Positions 9,226 to 17,356 of a stretch of 64,000 nt of DNA are shown piece after piece (the stretch's first letter is position 1; each line of letters begins with the position of its first letter). This DNA is from Hydrogeniiclostridium mannosilyticum (GTDB lineage: Bacteria > Bacillota > Clostridia > Oscillospirales > Acutalibacteraceae): positions 1 through 64,000 of the forward strand of contig NZ_QLYR01000002.1 in assembly GCF_003268275.1 (NCBI RefSeq). Direction: 5' to 3'. The notes under the pieces are model-generated. The model worked only from the letters and a program-made list of their open reading frames with translations. It had not been told where the DNA came from and ran no database searches. The position numbers and the translations under genes are program-made.

Positions 9226-9822
9226 TTGGAGGCGATTCATATCGACCAGGAGCAGGCTTTTGAACAGCTGTTGGCTTACCACTGCGCTCCAGTGCTGCTG
9301 GGCATAAAACCGGCGGGGCTTGTTTCCGTAAGCCTGAAGAGGTTTCCCGATTTTCCGAGCCTGCTCAGACGGTATGCGTCCTACCTAAAGCGCCTGGGCA
9401 TATCCCTGGAGGTTTTGTGCAGCTGTAACCGCCGGGAGCTGCTGTTGGTTTACCGGCGCGGGTTGCTCCGCGCAAGCTTGTCCGAGCCGGAGGTGCGGCG
9501 TGCTCTTTGCCGGGAAGGCTACCCTGTGCGCCAGAGCCTCAGCCGTCAGCTGGCGTACCTAAAAACGCGCCTGCAAAATGTGGAGGGCTTTCCGCATGAA
9601 ATCGGCTTATTTTTGGGGTACCCGCTTGCGGATGTGGACGGCTTTCAGGCCAACAGAGGCGAGCATTACAAGCTGTGCGGCTACTGGAAGGTTTATGGCG
9701 ACGAGCAGAGCGCAAGGGCCTGCTTTATGCGCTTTGACCGCTGCCGTGAGGCGCTTTGCGGCGCCTTGAGCCGAGGAGAAGGCATCCTGCAGTTTATTGA
9801 AAAGCACCGTTATGCCGCGTAG
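9226..9822 (+). CDS. DUF3793 family protein
   Basis: Protein of at most 198 residues of unknown biochemical function. The family's opening LLAYHCAPVLLGIKPAGL segment, a CSCNRRELLLVYRR stretch and the central FPHEIGLFLGYPLADVDGF motif are clear. In clostridia DUF3793 genes commonly neighbour flavodoxins and ferrous-iron transport genes, and here a flavodoxin follows 44 nt later behind an iron-box promoter, so a role in iron-limited metabolism is inferred. The start is unusual: the frame has TTG at 9226 inside the operator, but the GGAGGCG box at 9227-9233 would fit an ATC at 9241 best, where relatives have ATG. Either a rare start codon is used or the start was mutated. Confidence 0.85.
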   Translation: MEAIHIDQEQAFEQLLAYHCAPVLLGIKPAGLVSVSLKRFPDFPSLLRRYASYLKRLGISLEVLCSCNRRELLLVYRRGLLRASLSEPEVRRALCREGYPVRQSLSRQLAYLKTRLQNVEGFPHEIGLFLGYPLADVDGFQANRGEHYKLCGYWKVYGDEQSARACFMRFDRCREALCGALSRGEGILQFIEKHRYAA

Positions 9823-9866
9823 GTATCCAATGAGGATATGCACGGCAAATTAAAGGAGGTACTTAT

Positions 9867-10292
9867 ATGAAAGTTACAGTTGTTTATTGGTCCGGTACCG
9901 GAAATACACAGGCCATGGCCGAAGCGGTTGCGCAAGGGGCGAAGGACGCGGGCGCGGAAGTGGACTTACTCCAGGTTTCCGAGACCTCCGCTGCCGCGCT
10001 GGAATCTTGTGACCGTCTGGCGCTCGGCTGCCCGGCAATGGGTGCGGAGGTGCTGGAAGAAACTGAATTTGAACCCTTTTTCACAGAGCTTGAAGGCAAG
10101 CTTTCCGGCAAGCGTGTGGCGCTGTTCGGCTCCTATGGCTGGGGCGATGGGCAGTGGATGCGCGACTGGCAGGAGCGTGTGGAAAGCGCCGGGGCCTATT
10201 TGACCGGCGGTGAGGGCGTAATCGCCAACTACGAGCCGGACGCCGGGGCGCTGGAAAATTGCAGGGAGCTTGGCAAGCAGCTGTCCGCCTGA
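9867..10292 (+). CDS. Flavodoxin
   Basis: Small FMN electron carrier, 141 residues, that typically replaces ferredoxin when iron is scarce. The FMN phosphate-binding loop SGTGNT is at residues 9-14, and the LALGCPAMGAEVLEE and ALFGSYGWGDGQWM segments match the short-chain flavodoxins of clostridia. AAAGGAGGT lies 7 nt before the ATG. Co-transcribed with the DUF3793 gene from the promoter at 9113-9141 and therefore probably under the same iron-type repressor. Confidence 0.94.
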   Translation: MKVTVVYWSGTGNTQAMAEAVAQGAKDAGAEVDLLQVSETSAAALESCDRLALGCPAMGAEVLEETEFEPFFTELEGKLSGKRVALFGSYGWGDGQWMRDWQERVESAGAYLTGGEGVIANYEPDAGALENCRELGKQLSA

Positions 10293-10613
10293 TTATACCG
10301 GGGCCGGTGCGGAGGTAGGGCGGGCTTTCCCGGACATACGGCCTGCCGGCCCGTGTCATATTTGAATAGCAGATTGATCCTTTCTGATGTTCCGTATTTC
10401 TTGGAGGAAGGCCGAAAACGCCGGTGCCGGCGTGCCCTCTGAAGCCCCGGCATCGCGGCCTAATCCGATCCTTTCTTTATTGTTAACAAGACTCTTGATA
10501 TAGAGCTGTACATTGCTACGAAAACATCCTTCCTTGAAAAATGCGCTTTGGGCGGTACCTTTCGGCCGCCTGAGGCGTATTTTTCTGCCCTTTAGCGGCA
10601 ACAGGAATAAAAG
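10293..10613. other. Gene-free stretch after flavodoxin
   Basis: About 320 bases with no open frame that has both a ribosome binding site and recognisable protein content on either strand. No promoter of good quality was seen. Confidence 0.4.
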
Positions 10614-10652
10614 GCGGCGGCTCACGGGCAATCCTGAGCCGCCGCTTTATTT
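10614..10652. terminator. Bidirectional terminator between flavodoxin and glycoside hydrolase genes
   Basis: An 11-bp G+C stem (GCGGCGGCTCA at 10614-10624 with its complement at 10635-10645), flanked by AAAA on the left and TTTATTT on the right, so it can stop transcription from both convergent directions. Confidence 0.8.
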
Positions 10653-10741
10653 CATGGTTGCTGTTTTGGCTGCTGTAGGCGCCGGGCGAAATAAGCCGCC
10701 AGAAAAGGGCGGCCCAACCGCGGGCGTCAAAACAGGTGGGG

Positions 10742-11944
10742 CTAAAAGCGTATCAGGCACCCGCCGCCTGCCTGAAGAGGGATGAGGTAAGCCTGTTCCT
10801 CCTCATCAAAGGGGATTTCACTCCAGGCTTCATCCTGGGGGTTATAGCACCGTGGGGCGCTTTCTGCCTTGCAGCAAAGGGTGGCGGCCTGCTCCCAATC
10901 CTTGTTCGCGAGTAAAATCAGGCCGTTTTTAAAGAAACCGACCGTGCAGCGCCCGCCGGTGATCTCCGTAATGCCGCCGAAGGCGGAAAATGGGGTGACG
11001 GACTCGCTTTCCGCGCCGGCATGCATGACCTTTACCGAAGAGGTCGCCGCGGTTTTGCGCCCGATTTTGGCTAAATCGAGATTGACGTGCTGAACATCGT
11101 AAAAATGCTGTGTGCGGTGGCCGTTTTGGGAGATCATGCCATTTTGATATTTCCATACCTCCTCGTAGTCCGGCGTCCAATAGGTGAAATACGACATGCG
11201 CGCGGCGCCGTAGGCGAGCGCCTGGAAGGCCTCGTAGCGGATCTCGGCCTCGGTCAGGTAACGGTAAGGGCCATGTTCCGCCACCAGGACAATCAGCATA
11301 AACGGCACCCGGTGGGCTAATGCCTGCGCCCGGATGACCTCCAGGTTGTCGAAGAAGCCGCCGCGTTCGCTTTTGGCCTGTGCGGCAAGGTAGATCTGCC
11401 GCTCCCGGTCGTCGGCAAAATCATCTCGCTGCTGTACCGGGGCTGCCTTGAGAAAATGATAGTGGTCATAGCTGAGAATTTCAGGCTTCACCTCATCCAG
11501 AAAGCGCGCTACATGTTCCTGGTAGGTGGCGGCGCCGAGCATCTCCGGCGTCGCATAGTTGGGGAAAAGATTGATGTAGGCCTCATGCTCCGGGTCCAGC
11601 TCCTTGAGCCTGGCGACAATCCGGCTCAAAACCGGAAAATCAGCGGCGGAGGGCTCATCTTTAATATGGTAGGAAAAAAGCGCCGGGTACGCCCGGTAGT
11701 CGGCGGCAACCGCCGGCAGAAGCGTGTCAATGAGCTCCGGCTGCCGGACGCATTCGCCCAGGCGGGGGTCCTCTACGGTCATGCGTAGGCCGTATTTTTC
11801 ACAGAGCTTAAGCACGCGCTGGTTGCCCTCGACGCCGTAGTCCCCGGTGATGAGGTTACAGCCGGACTCGCGAATCTCGGCGAGGCGCTGCTCGCACATA
11901 AAGTCGGATGGTACGCCGCACCAAAAGGTAATAGGAAATGGCAT
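10742..11944 (-). CDS. Putative glycoside hydrolase (TIM-barrel, clan GH-A-like)
   Basis: A 400-residue protein without signal peptide, hence probably cytoplasmic. It reads like a beta/alpha-barrel glycosidase: two acidic motifs spaced as in clan GH-A, YHIKDEPSA (Glu97) and VAEHGP (Glu223), are candidate acid/base and nucleophile, and the C-terminal part has a small beta-domain character (ITEITGGRCTVGFF). I cannot assign a numbered GH family. A GAGGTG box precedes the ATG. It is transcribed from its own promoter with a leader of about 250 nt, divergent in function from but near the ara genes, so action on an arabinose-containing oligosaccharide is possible but unproven. Confidence 0.75.
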   Translation of the reverse strand: MPFPITFWCGVPSDFMCEQRLAEIRESGCNLITGDYGVEGNQRVLKLCEKYGLRMTVEDPRLGECVRQPELIDTLLPAVAADYRAYPALFSYHIKDEPSAADFPVLSRIVARLKELDPEHEAYINLFPNYATPEMLGAATYQEHVARFLDEVKPEILSYDHYHFLKAAPVQQRDDFADDRERQIYLAAQAKSERGGFFDNLEVIRAQALAHRVPFMLIVLVAEHGPYRYLTEAEIRYEAFQALAYGAARMSYFTYWTPDYEEVWKYQNGMISQNGHRTQHFYDVQHVNLDLAKIGRKTAATSSVKVMHAGAESESVTPFSAFGGITEITGGRCTVGFFKNGLILLANKDWEQAATLCCKAESAPRCYNPQDEAWSEIPFDEEEQAYLIPLQAGGGCLIRF

Positions 11945-12198
11945 GGATCACACCTCTTTCTAAAATTGGTTGGCAGTTATGAATAACCCGGCTGGCCGGG
12001 CAGCTTCGATAATAATAGGAGCCGGTTCAGGCGGCTTGCCTGTTTTTAATTAATTTCCCGGGAAAGTATTTTTATTTGTCCCGGTGGTCCGCAGCTGTAC
12101 AGTTTGAGTATTGGCACGCGTTGCTGTGGCGTTATGGTTTACCGCCGGGGAGAGCGGCTGTCCGGGGCGGCGCTGAGGGGTGTTTGTCAGTTGCCCTT
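11945..12198 (-). other. Long leader of the glycoside hydrolase gene
   Basis: Roughly 250 nt between the predicted transcription start and the ATG. It includes a CCCGGG-centred palindromic stretch near 12055-12066. I recognise no riboswitch class; it may simply contain regulator sites. Confidence 0.35.
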
Positions 12199-12227
12199 AG
12201 TATATTGCAAGCCTCTTAGTTTTTCAA
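12199..12227 (-). promoter_or_regulatory. Promoter of the glycoside hydrolase gene
   Basis: On the minus strand TTGAAA (12222-12227) and TATACT (12199-12204) are separated by 17 bp. Read directly; fits a sigma-A promoter. Confidence 0.7.
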
Positions 12228-12357
12228 TACTTATTTTAAAAAAATAAAATACTTTTTCTACATATTGCCTGAACGCTTCCCGGCTGTTGCTATTATATAT
12301 ATCGTCGCCGCCGCAATCCTATGAGCCCCGGCGGCGAAAAGCTGCCGGGAAAAACAA

Positions 12358-12394
12358 GAACATCCGGCGCTATTATAAAAAGCGCCGGATGTTC
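12358..12394 (-). terminator. Terminator of gapN
   Basis: A perfect 13-bp stem (GAACATCCGGCGC at 12358-12370 with complement at 12382-12394). In the gapN direction it is followed by a T-rich run. It lies 18 nt after the gapN stop. Confidence 0.85.
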
Positions 12395-12412
12395 ATTCAT
12401 TTTTTATTCGAT

Positions 12413-13864
12413 TTATTCATCCCCGGTAAGGTTGATGGTGACCGCCTTGGGGCGGGTCATGGACTCAATGGAATAACGCACGCCCTGCGTGCCCATGCCG
12501 GAGCTCTTGACGCCGAGGAAGGGGAAATTATCCGGGCCGCGCTCGGGCTTGTTGTTGATCTGCACCGTGCCGACCTCCAGCTGTGCGGCGATGGAGTAAG
12601 CCTTGTTGAGATTATTGGTGAAGACGGAGGATTGCAGGCCATACTCGGAGCGGTTGGCAATTTCAACGGCCTCGCCGGCGGAGGCGACCCGGATGATGGG
12701 CAGGACCGGGCCGAAGGGCTCGACCCAGGCGACGTCCATTTCCGTGGTGACCCGGTCGAGAAGCGTGGGCTGAATCAGGTTGCCCGTGCGCTGGCCGCCG
12801 GTAACCAGCCTTGCGCCCTGCTGGATGGCGCCGCGCATCAGGCTTTCAACAAAATCGGCGGACTTTGTTGAAACCAGCGGGGTAACGGTTACGCCCGGTT
12901 CCCGCGGGTCGCCGGTTTTCAGCCGCTCGACCCGAGCCTTCAGCTTCTCCACCAGCTCGTCCGCGATGGTATCAAGCGCTAAAATGCGTTTTACTGCCGT
13001 GCAGCGCTGGCCGGAATAGGAATAGGCGCCGTCGACAATATTGTCCGCGGCGAAGTCCAGGTCCGCATCCTCTAGGACGATGGCGGCATCCTTGCCGCCC
13101 AGCTCCATGATAACCGGAGTCATGCTGGTCAGGGCGGAGATGTGCTGCCCAACCTCCGTGCTTCCGGTGAAATTGATGAATTGAATATCCTTGTGTGTGA
13201 CGATGTAATCACCGATAACGCTGCCAAGGCCGGTCGCGGTGTTCAGCACACCGGCGGGCAGGCCGGCATCCTGCATGGCCTTGACCATCATCAGCGCGCT
13301 GACGGCTCCCTGTGTGGCGGGCTTGAGCAGTACGGTGTTGCCGCCCATCAGCGCCGGGCCGATTTTGGAGATGGCCAGGTTGACCGGGTAGTTGAAGGGG
13401 GAGATGGCCAGCACTGTGCCGACCGGCACCCGGGTGACGCAGGACATTTTGTCCCGAGATCCGCCGGGGAAGCTGTCGCCAAATATTGCCTCGCCGTGCA
13501 GGCTTTTGCCGACGTCGGCGGTGTAGCGCAGCAGATCCGCGGAGCGCTTGACCTCGGACACAGCTGATTTTTTATCCTTGGCGATTTCCATCACCAGGCA
13601 TTCGGAGATTTCCTCCGCCATTTGTTCCAGCAGGTCGGCGGCCCGGTACATCAGCTGCGCCTTGCGGTACACCGGGTAGGCGGCCCAGGCCTTCTGCGCG
13701 GCCTTAGCGGCGGAAATGGCCTCGTCAAGCTCGGTGTGGGACATGGAGGAGAGCCTGCCCACAAGGGAACCGTCAACCGGAGACAAAACCTCAAGCGGCG
13801 GGTTCTCACGGGAAATCCGCCACTCGCCGTTGACCAGGTTGCCGAATGTTTTTTCTTGCATCAT
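12413..13864 (-). CDS. gapN: NADP-dependent glyceraldehyde-3-phosphate dehydrogenase (non-phosphorylating)
   Basis: Aldehyde dehydrogenase superfamily enzyme of 483 residues. Oxidises glyceraldehyde 3-phosphate directly to 3-phosphoglycerate and yields NADPH, bypassing GAPDH and phosphoglycerate kinase. General-base Glu254 (MELGGKDAA) and catalytic Cys288 (SGQRCTAVKR) are present, with the NADP-binding SPFNYPVNLA and FTGSTEVG motifs; the lysine-arginine following the cysteine and overall segments resemble GapN rather than other aldehyde dehydrogenases. GAGGTG lies upstream of the double ATG start. A TATACT box at about 13883-13888 on the minus strand could be the -10 element. The gene was originally followed upstream by the MATE gene now interrupted by the conjugative element. 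Confidence 0.9.
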   Translation of the reverse strand: MMQEKTFGNLVNGEWRISRENPPLEVLSPVDGSLVGRLSSMSHTELDEAISAAKAAQKAWAAYPVYRKAQLMYRAADLLEQMAEEISECLVMEIAKDKKSAVSEVKRSADLLRYTADVGKSLHGEAIFGDSFPGGSRDKMSCVTRVPVGTVLAISPFNYPVNLAISKIGPALMGGNTVLLKPATQGAVSALMMVKAMQDAGLPAGVLNTATGLGSVIGDYIVTHKDIQFINFTGSTEVGQHISALTSMTPVIMELGGKDAAIVLEDADLDFAADNIVDGAYSYSGQRCTAVKRILALDTIADELVEKLKARVERLKTGDPREPGVTVTPLVSTKSADFVESLMRGAIQQGARLVTGGQRTGNLIQPTLLDRVTTEMDVAWVEPFGPVLPIIRVASAGEAVEIANRSEYGLQSSVFTNNLNKAYSIAAQLEVGTVQINNKPERGPDNFPFLGVKSSGMGTQGVRYSIESMTRPKAVTINLTGDE

Positions 13865-14079
13865 AAAAGCACCTCATTTTAAATGATAGTATAGTCGTAT
13901 GCGGGAACCTCCGGCCTTTATAAGCTGTTTCGGAGCGCCCGGGCGAAAAGGCCTGTGTTATAGGGTAGTGTCTCGGGGCGGGGCCATATTTATGCAGCCT
14001 ATCCTGCAATTCGGAGGACGGTGGGCCCGGCGGCCTGGCAATCACAAGGATGGTCTATGTTCATAAGAGAGGGCGTGGC

Positions 14080-14169
14080 CTACAGGCCGTCACTGTTTTT
14101 TTGCACAGGCCGCGACATCTGCGCCAGTGATTTTTTAAACTGGAAGGTAAAAAGAACCGCGGTAATAGG
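14080..14169 (-). pseudogene. Severed 3' end of the MATE efflux gene
   Basis: Reading leftward from the element boundary, the minus strand encodes PITAVLFTFQFKKSLAQ and 12 more residues to a TAG stop: 29 residues that complete transmembrane segment 12 and the basic tail of a MATE transporter. The main body of the same gene lies 32 kb away at 46470-47781. The two halves join in one frame if the base shared at the junction is counted once. It has no start signals of its own. Confidence 0.85.
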
Positions 14170-14188
14170 GCGGTGAATTAAGAAAACA
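14170..14188 (+). repeat. Left terminal inverted repeat of the element
   Basis: GCGGTGAATTAAGAAAACA. It matches the complement of the right end at 17 of 19 positions. Likely part of the recombinase crossover site (attL). Confidence 0.8.
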
Positions 14189-14196
14189 TTGAAGCA

Positions 14197-14226
14197 AGGG
14201 ACGGTATAGCCAAGCGGCTATGCCGT
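14197..14226 (-). terminator. Hairpin at the recombinase stop codon
   Basis: An 11-bp stem with one G-T pair (ACGGTATAGCC and GGCTATGCCGT) around a 4-nt loop overlaps the TAG of the recombinase gene. There is no U tail, so it may be a weak terminator or part of the element end. Confidence 0.45.
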
Positions 14227-15987
14227 TCTTTGCTGTTTTTGAGTTGTATTTTGGGCTTTTTCTTTCGCCCGGTCAAAATCAAATGCACCGATGAAGTTAT
14301 AAACAATCGTGATTTCCCTTGTCTTGGATTTCTTGTCGATATGGGAAACCTCTATACGGTCTATAAACTCCCGCAAAATAGAAGCGTCAAGTTCCTGCAT
14401 ATCGGTGTACTTCTTTACGACGCTGATAAACGCTTTAACATTGGTCTTTTGCTTTTCCTGCTGCTTGATTTCTTCCCGCAACACTTCTGCCATTGATTTT
14501 AAGTTTTCCTGCTCCAACTCATAATCGCGGGACATTTTGATAAACCGTTCATCTGATAATTTCCCGGTTACATTGTCCTCATATAAATGCTTGAACAGGT
14601 TATCCAATTCAGCAATCCGGCTTTCGGCTTTGGAAAGTGCTTCGCGCTTGCGGGAAAACTCCGCGTCGCGTTCCCGTAAACGGCTGTCCGCTGCTTCCTT
14701 TACAAACTCGGCTTCGTACTGCGTTACATACTCGATTGCTTCCCGCAAGTTCCGCAAAACAATTTCATGCAGAACAACATTTCTAATGGAATGGGTCGTA
14801 CACAAATCTTTGCCTTTCCGATAGGTGGAGCATATAAAATATTTCTGTTCCTCGGTAAAGTTGGTTGCGCGGCATTGATACATCTTGCCGCCACACTCTG
14901 CACAATAGAGCAGCCCGGAGAAAATACCCATATCGCCCATTTTGGTAGGGCGGCGGCGTGATCTGCGTATGTTCTGCACTATGAGAAATACGCTTTCTTC
15001 TACAATCGGCGGCTGTGTGTTCTCAAAAATCACCCATTCGGACGGGTCATTCCACAACTTCTTTTTGCTCTTATAGGATTGCTTGCGGGTCTTGAAGTTC
15101 ACCGTATGCCCTAAATACTCGATTTTTTCAAGCATACGGGAAACCGTTTCATTCGTCCATTTATACGGGTTTGCCCCCGGCTTCGGTTTGTTGCCAACTT
15201 TCATACCCTTTGACAGCCAATAGAAAGTAGGATTGAGGATTTCGCTTTTCTCTAACCATTTTGCAATTTGTGTCGGCCCCATGCCGGAAACACACAATGC
15301 GAAAATCTGCTGCACAACGGCTGCGGCTTCCTCGTCGATAATCCATTTCTTTTTGTTGTCAGGGTTTTTCATGTAGCCATAAGGCGGGATTGTGGTAAGA
15401 TGTTCGCCGGATTTTCCCTTTGATTGCCAAGTAGCGCGTATCTTCTTTGAAGTGTCGCGGGCGTACATCTCATTGAACACGTTGCGGATTGCGGTAAACT
15501 CGTTCTCTCCCCGCGTACTGTCCACCCCGTCATTGACAGCGATAAAATGCACGCCAAAATCGGGAAATAGCATATCGGTATAGAAACCGACTTGCAAATA
15601 ATCTCGCCCAAAACGGGACATATCCTTGACGATAACGCGCTTGATTTTCCCCGCCTTTATATCGGCTAACATACGCTGAAAGCCGGGGCGGTTGAAGTTC
15701 GTCCCAGAATATCCGTCGTCCTCGTCATAATGCCGATAGGCAGTAATCCCATGCTCCCGGCAATAGCGTTCCAAAATCTTCTTTTGGTTGGCAATACTGT
15801 TGCTCTCGCCCTCTAATTTGTCCTCTTGCGAAAGTCTTTCATACAAAGCTGTTATGCCCTCGTCCTGCGTATTCTGCTGCTGATCGCGCACATAGAATTG
15901 CAGGACATTGTTTGAAATGGCTTCGCGGACTTCCGCGCTTAACACTTTGGGGGCTGCAATCTGCTGAAAAGAAATAGTATTTTTCAT
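14218..15987 (-). CDS. Large serine recombinase (integrase/excisionase of the element)
   Basis: TnpX/TndX-type site-specific recombinase, 589 residues, that would excise and integrate the element by a serine-linked double-strand break. The resolvase domain starts near residue 45: Ser53 in ALYERLSQED is the nucleophile, followed by DEDDGYSGTNFNRPGFQ and the VKDMSRFGRDY arginine motif. A recombinase domain follows (GYMKNPDNKKKWIIDEEAA), then a zinc-ribbon with Cys pairs (CAECGGKMYQCR and FICSTYRKGKDLC) and a C-terminal coiled coil. The ATG overlaps the stop of the preceding resolvase-like gene (ATGA), so the two are translationally coupled. Confidence 0.93.
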   Translation of the reverse strand: MKNTISFQQIAAPKVLSAEVREAISNNVLQFYVRDQQQNTQDEGITALYERLSQEDKLEGESNSIANQKKILERYCREHGITAYRHYDEDDGYSGTNFNRPGFQRMLADIKAGKIKRVIVKDMSRFGRDYLQVGFYTDMLFPDFGVHFIAVNDGVDSTRGENEFTAIRNVFNEMYARDTSKKIRATWQSKGKSGEHLTTIPPYGYMKNPDNKKKWIIDEEAAAVVQQIFALCVSGMGPTQIAKWLEKSEILNPTFYWLSKGMKVGNKPKPGANPYKWTNETVSRMLEKIEYLGHTVNFKTRKQSYKSKKKLWNDPSEWVIFENTQPPIVEESVFLIVQNIRRSRRRPTKMGDMGIFSGLLYCAECGGKMYQCRATNFTEEQKYFICSTYRKGKDLCTTHSIRNVVLHEIVLRNLREAIEYVTQYEAEFVKEAADSRLRERDAEFSRKREALSKAESRIAELDNLFKHLYEDNVTGKLSDERFIKMSRDYELEQENLKSMAEVLREEIKQQEKQKTNVKAFISVVKKYTDMQELDASILREFIDRIEVSHIDKKSKTREITIVYNFIGAFDFDRAKEKAQNTTQKQQRTA

Positions 15988-16382
15988 CTGCGCTCACCGC
16001 CTTTCGCGGCAAGTGCAGCGTAAAACTGTCTGCTCCAATCCAGCGCGGCGTGATCGCCGTTGATTGCTTCAAGGGAAACACCCATACCAGCGGCGCAATC
16101 TGCAAAAGCGATTACATCTAAACTATTACGGGAAATACGGTCAAGGCTCACCACAATAATTTTTTCCAGCCGCCCGTTTTTCATATCCTGCTGCATGAGG
16201 GAAAAAGCGGGGCGGTCAAAGTTCAAACCGCTATAACCGTTGTCCGCATACAGCGCAAAGGCGGCAACTCCGTTTTGGCTTGCGTGGTAAAGAAGTTTTT
16301 GCATTTGATTGTCAAGGTACAAAGTATCTGTTTTTAGTGCCGCACGAAAATAATATGCGGTCAATTTATCCGGCTGTTTCAT
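15984..16382 (-). CDS. Resolvase-domain protein lacking the catalytic serine
   Basis: A 132-residue protein consisting only of a serine-recombinase catalytic-type domain. YADNGYSGLNFDRPAF and the VVSLDRISRN arginine motif are conserved, but the N-terminal motif reads AYYFRAALKTD where active enzymes have Arg-x-Ser: the serine is an alanine. There is no DNA-binding domain. The gene directly precedes and overlaps that of the active recombinase, which suggests an accessory or regulatory subunit rather than an independent enzyme. AGGAGGTAAC precedes the ATG. Confidence 0.85.
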   Translation of the reverse strand: MKQPDKLTAYYFRAALKTDTLYLDNQMQKLLYHASQNGVAAFALYADNGYSGLNFDRPAFSLMQQDMKNGRLEKIIVVSLDRISRNSLDVIAFADCAAGMGVSLEAINGDHAALDWSRQFYAALAAKGGERR

Positions 16383-16474
16383 GTTACCTCCTATTCCGAC
16401 AGCCGGACAAACAGGTTATATATATTATACCACATAACCCGCCGCCCGTCTGCAATAGGATTACATTTTCGGCA

Positions 16475-16648
16475 TTATACCGGGCTTTTTTCCTGTTTTA
16501 AGTCATTGTGAATTAAGCGGCGTACCTTTGTCGCGGCGTCCTCTCTTACACCGTCTTTTACAACGGCTTTGACGATATAGGTTATATCCCCGATCTTGTA
16601 TTCGCGTACAATCGGGGATTTTGCTTCTTGCTTATTTGTTTGTTCCAT
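16475..16648 (-). CDS. tnpW: TnpW-like transposon-encoded protein
   Basis: A 57-residue protein with the family's central motif IVREYKIGDITYIVKAVVK and the VREDAATKVRRLI segment, matching the small TnpW proteins of Tn4451-type clostridial elements, whose role is not established. An AAAGGGGG box lies 8-9 nt before the ATG. It is located upstream of the two recombinase genes and reads in the same direction, hence is probably co-expressed with them. Confidence 0.8.
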   Translation of the reverse strand: MEQTNKQEAKSPIVREYKIGDITYIVKAVVKDGVREDAATKVRRLIHNDLKQEKSPV

Positions 16649-17113
16649 AGAGAGAAATCCCCCTTTCGTGGGATAGAAAGAGAATATAAACTGAAAAGGC
16701 TGAAACGGGCGGTTGTTAGCAGCAACCTCACGAGAGTTTCACTCCGTCCCATGCTGATGGGTGCGCCGCGCAATGCTTTGGGGGCGTTCAACGCGGGAGT
16801 ATCATTGTGCCGCCTTGCACGTCGTCGCCCACAAGCTGCTAAACCTGTTTTTCGGCGTGGTAGTTCTCGCTCGGCTTTTCCCCTATGGGGAAAAGCGTCA
16901 TGGCGTACCCGCCGTATGGCTCGGTACAGACGGAATGTACCCGTTTGCCTGTTATGCTGCGCGCCGCTGGCGGGCTTTCTTTGTCAAGGTACAATAAATA
17001 GGCTTTGTCGGCCTGTAACAGCATACCGTTTCCGATATGCTGTTACGGAACGACAAATAGCCCATAGGGGGAAGCGTGGAAAGGGGGACACACTTCCCGT
17101 ATGGGCTTAAAAA
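16649..17113. other. Structured region between TnpW and the HTH regulator, no firm gene
   Basis: About 465 bases with several strong inverted repeats: a 10-bp stem at 16874-16896, a compound stem at 17004-17057 (TTTGTCG plus GTAACAGCATA and their complements) and another at 17059-17107 (AGCCCATA plus GGGAAG arms). A 61-codon minus-strand frame (16839-17024) starts within the compound stem but has no ribosome binding site; a 160-codon plus-strand frame is also unsupported. I treat the region as non-coding or regulatory, possibly a structured RNA or recombination-associated site. Confidence 0.5.
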
Positions 17114-17356
17114 TTATCTGATACGAAATGCAAGTGTGCGGGTAATAAGACGCACTTGCAGCCTGTTCCTCATTTCTTCATCAACAAAGGAATAGGTATT
17201 GCCCGCGTCGTCTTTCAGCGTGCGGGTACAAAGTTTTGCTATGTAGCCCTCGTAATGCTTCAAGATCGCACACATGGCGTTGGTGTCGCCGTTGACTGCT
17301 GCGGAAATGACAGGGAACGGCAACAGATTTTCAGTTTTTCTAACGGTATTTTTCAT
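17114..17356 (-). CDS. Helix-turn-helix conjugative-transposon protein (Tn916 Orf8-like)
   Basis: An 80-residue protein of the HTH_16 family that accompanies sigma-like regulators in Tn916-type elements. LLPFPVISAAVNGDTNAM, an ILKHYEGYIAKLCTR helix and a C-terminal MRNRLQVRLI segment match the family. The ATG at 17356 is chosen because GGAGGG lies 8 nt upstream. Its start overlaps the end of the sigma-like gene by 17 bp, showing coupled expression. Confidence 0.85.
   Translation of the reverse strand: MKNTVRKTENLLPFPVISAAVNGDTNAMCAILKHYEGYIAKLCTRTLKDDAGNTYSFVDEEMRNRLQVRLITRTLAFRIR

Noticed and set aside
10356-10631. 91-codon minus-strand frame between flavodoxin and glycoside hydrolase genes
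   Set aside because: Runs through the bidirectional terminator at its start, has no ribosome binding site and no recognisable motif.
16628-17110. 160-codon plus-strand open frame
   Set aside because: It crosses the tnpW start and several hairpins, has no ribosome binding site and no recognisable domains; more likely non-coding.
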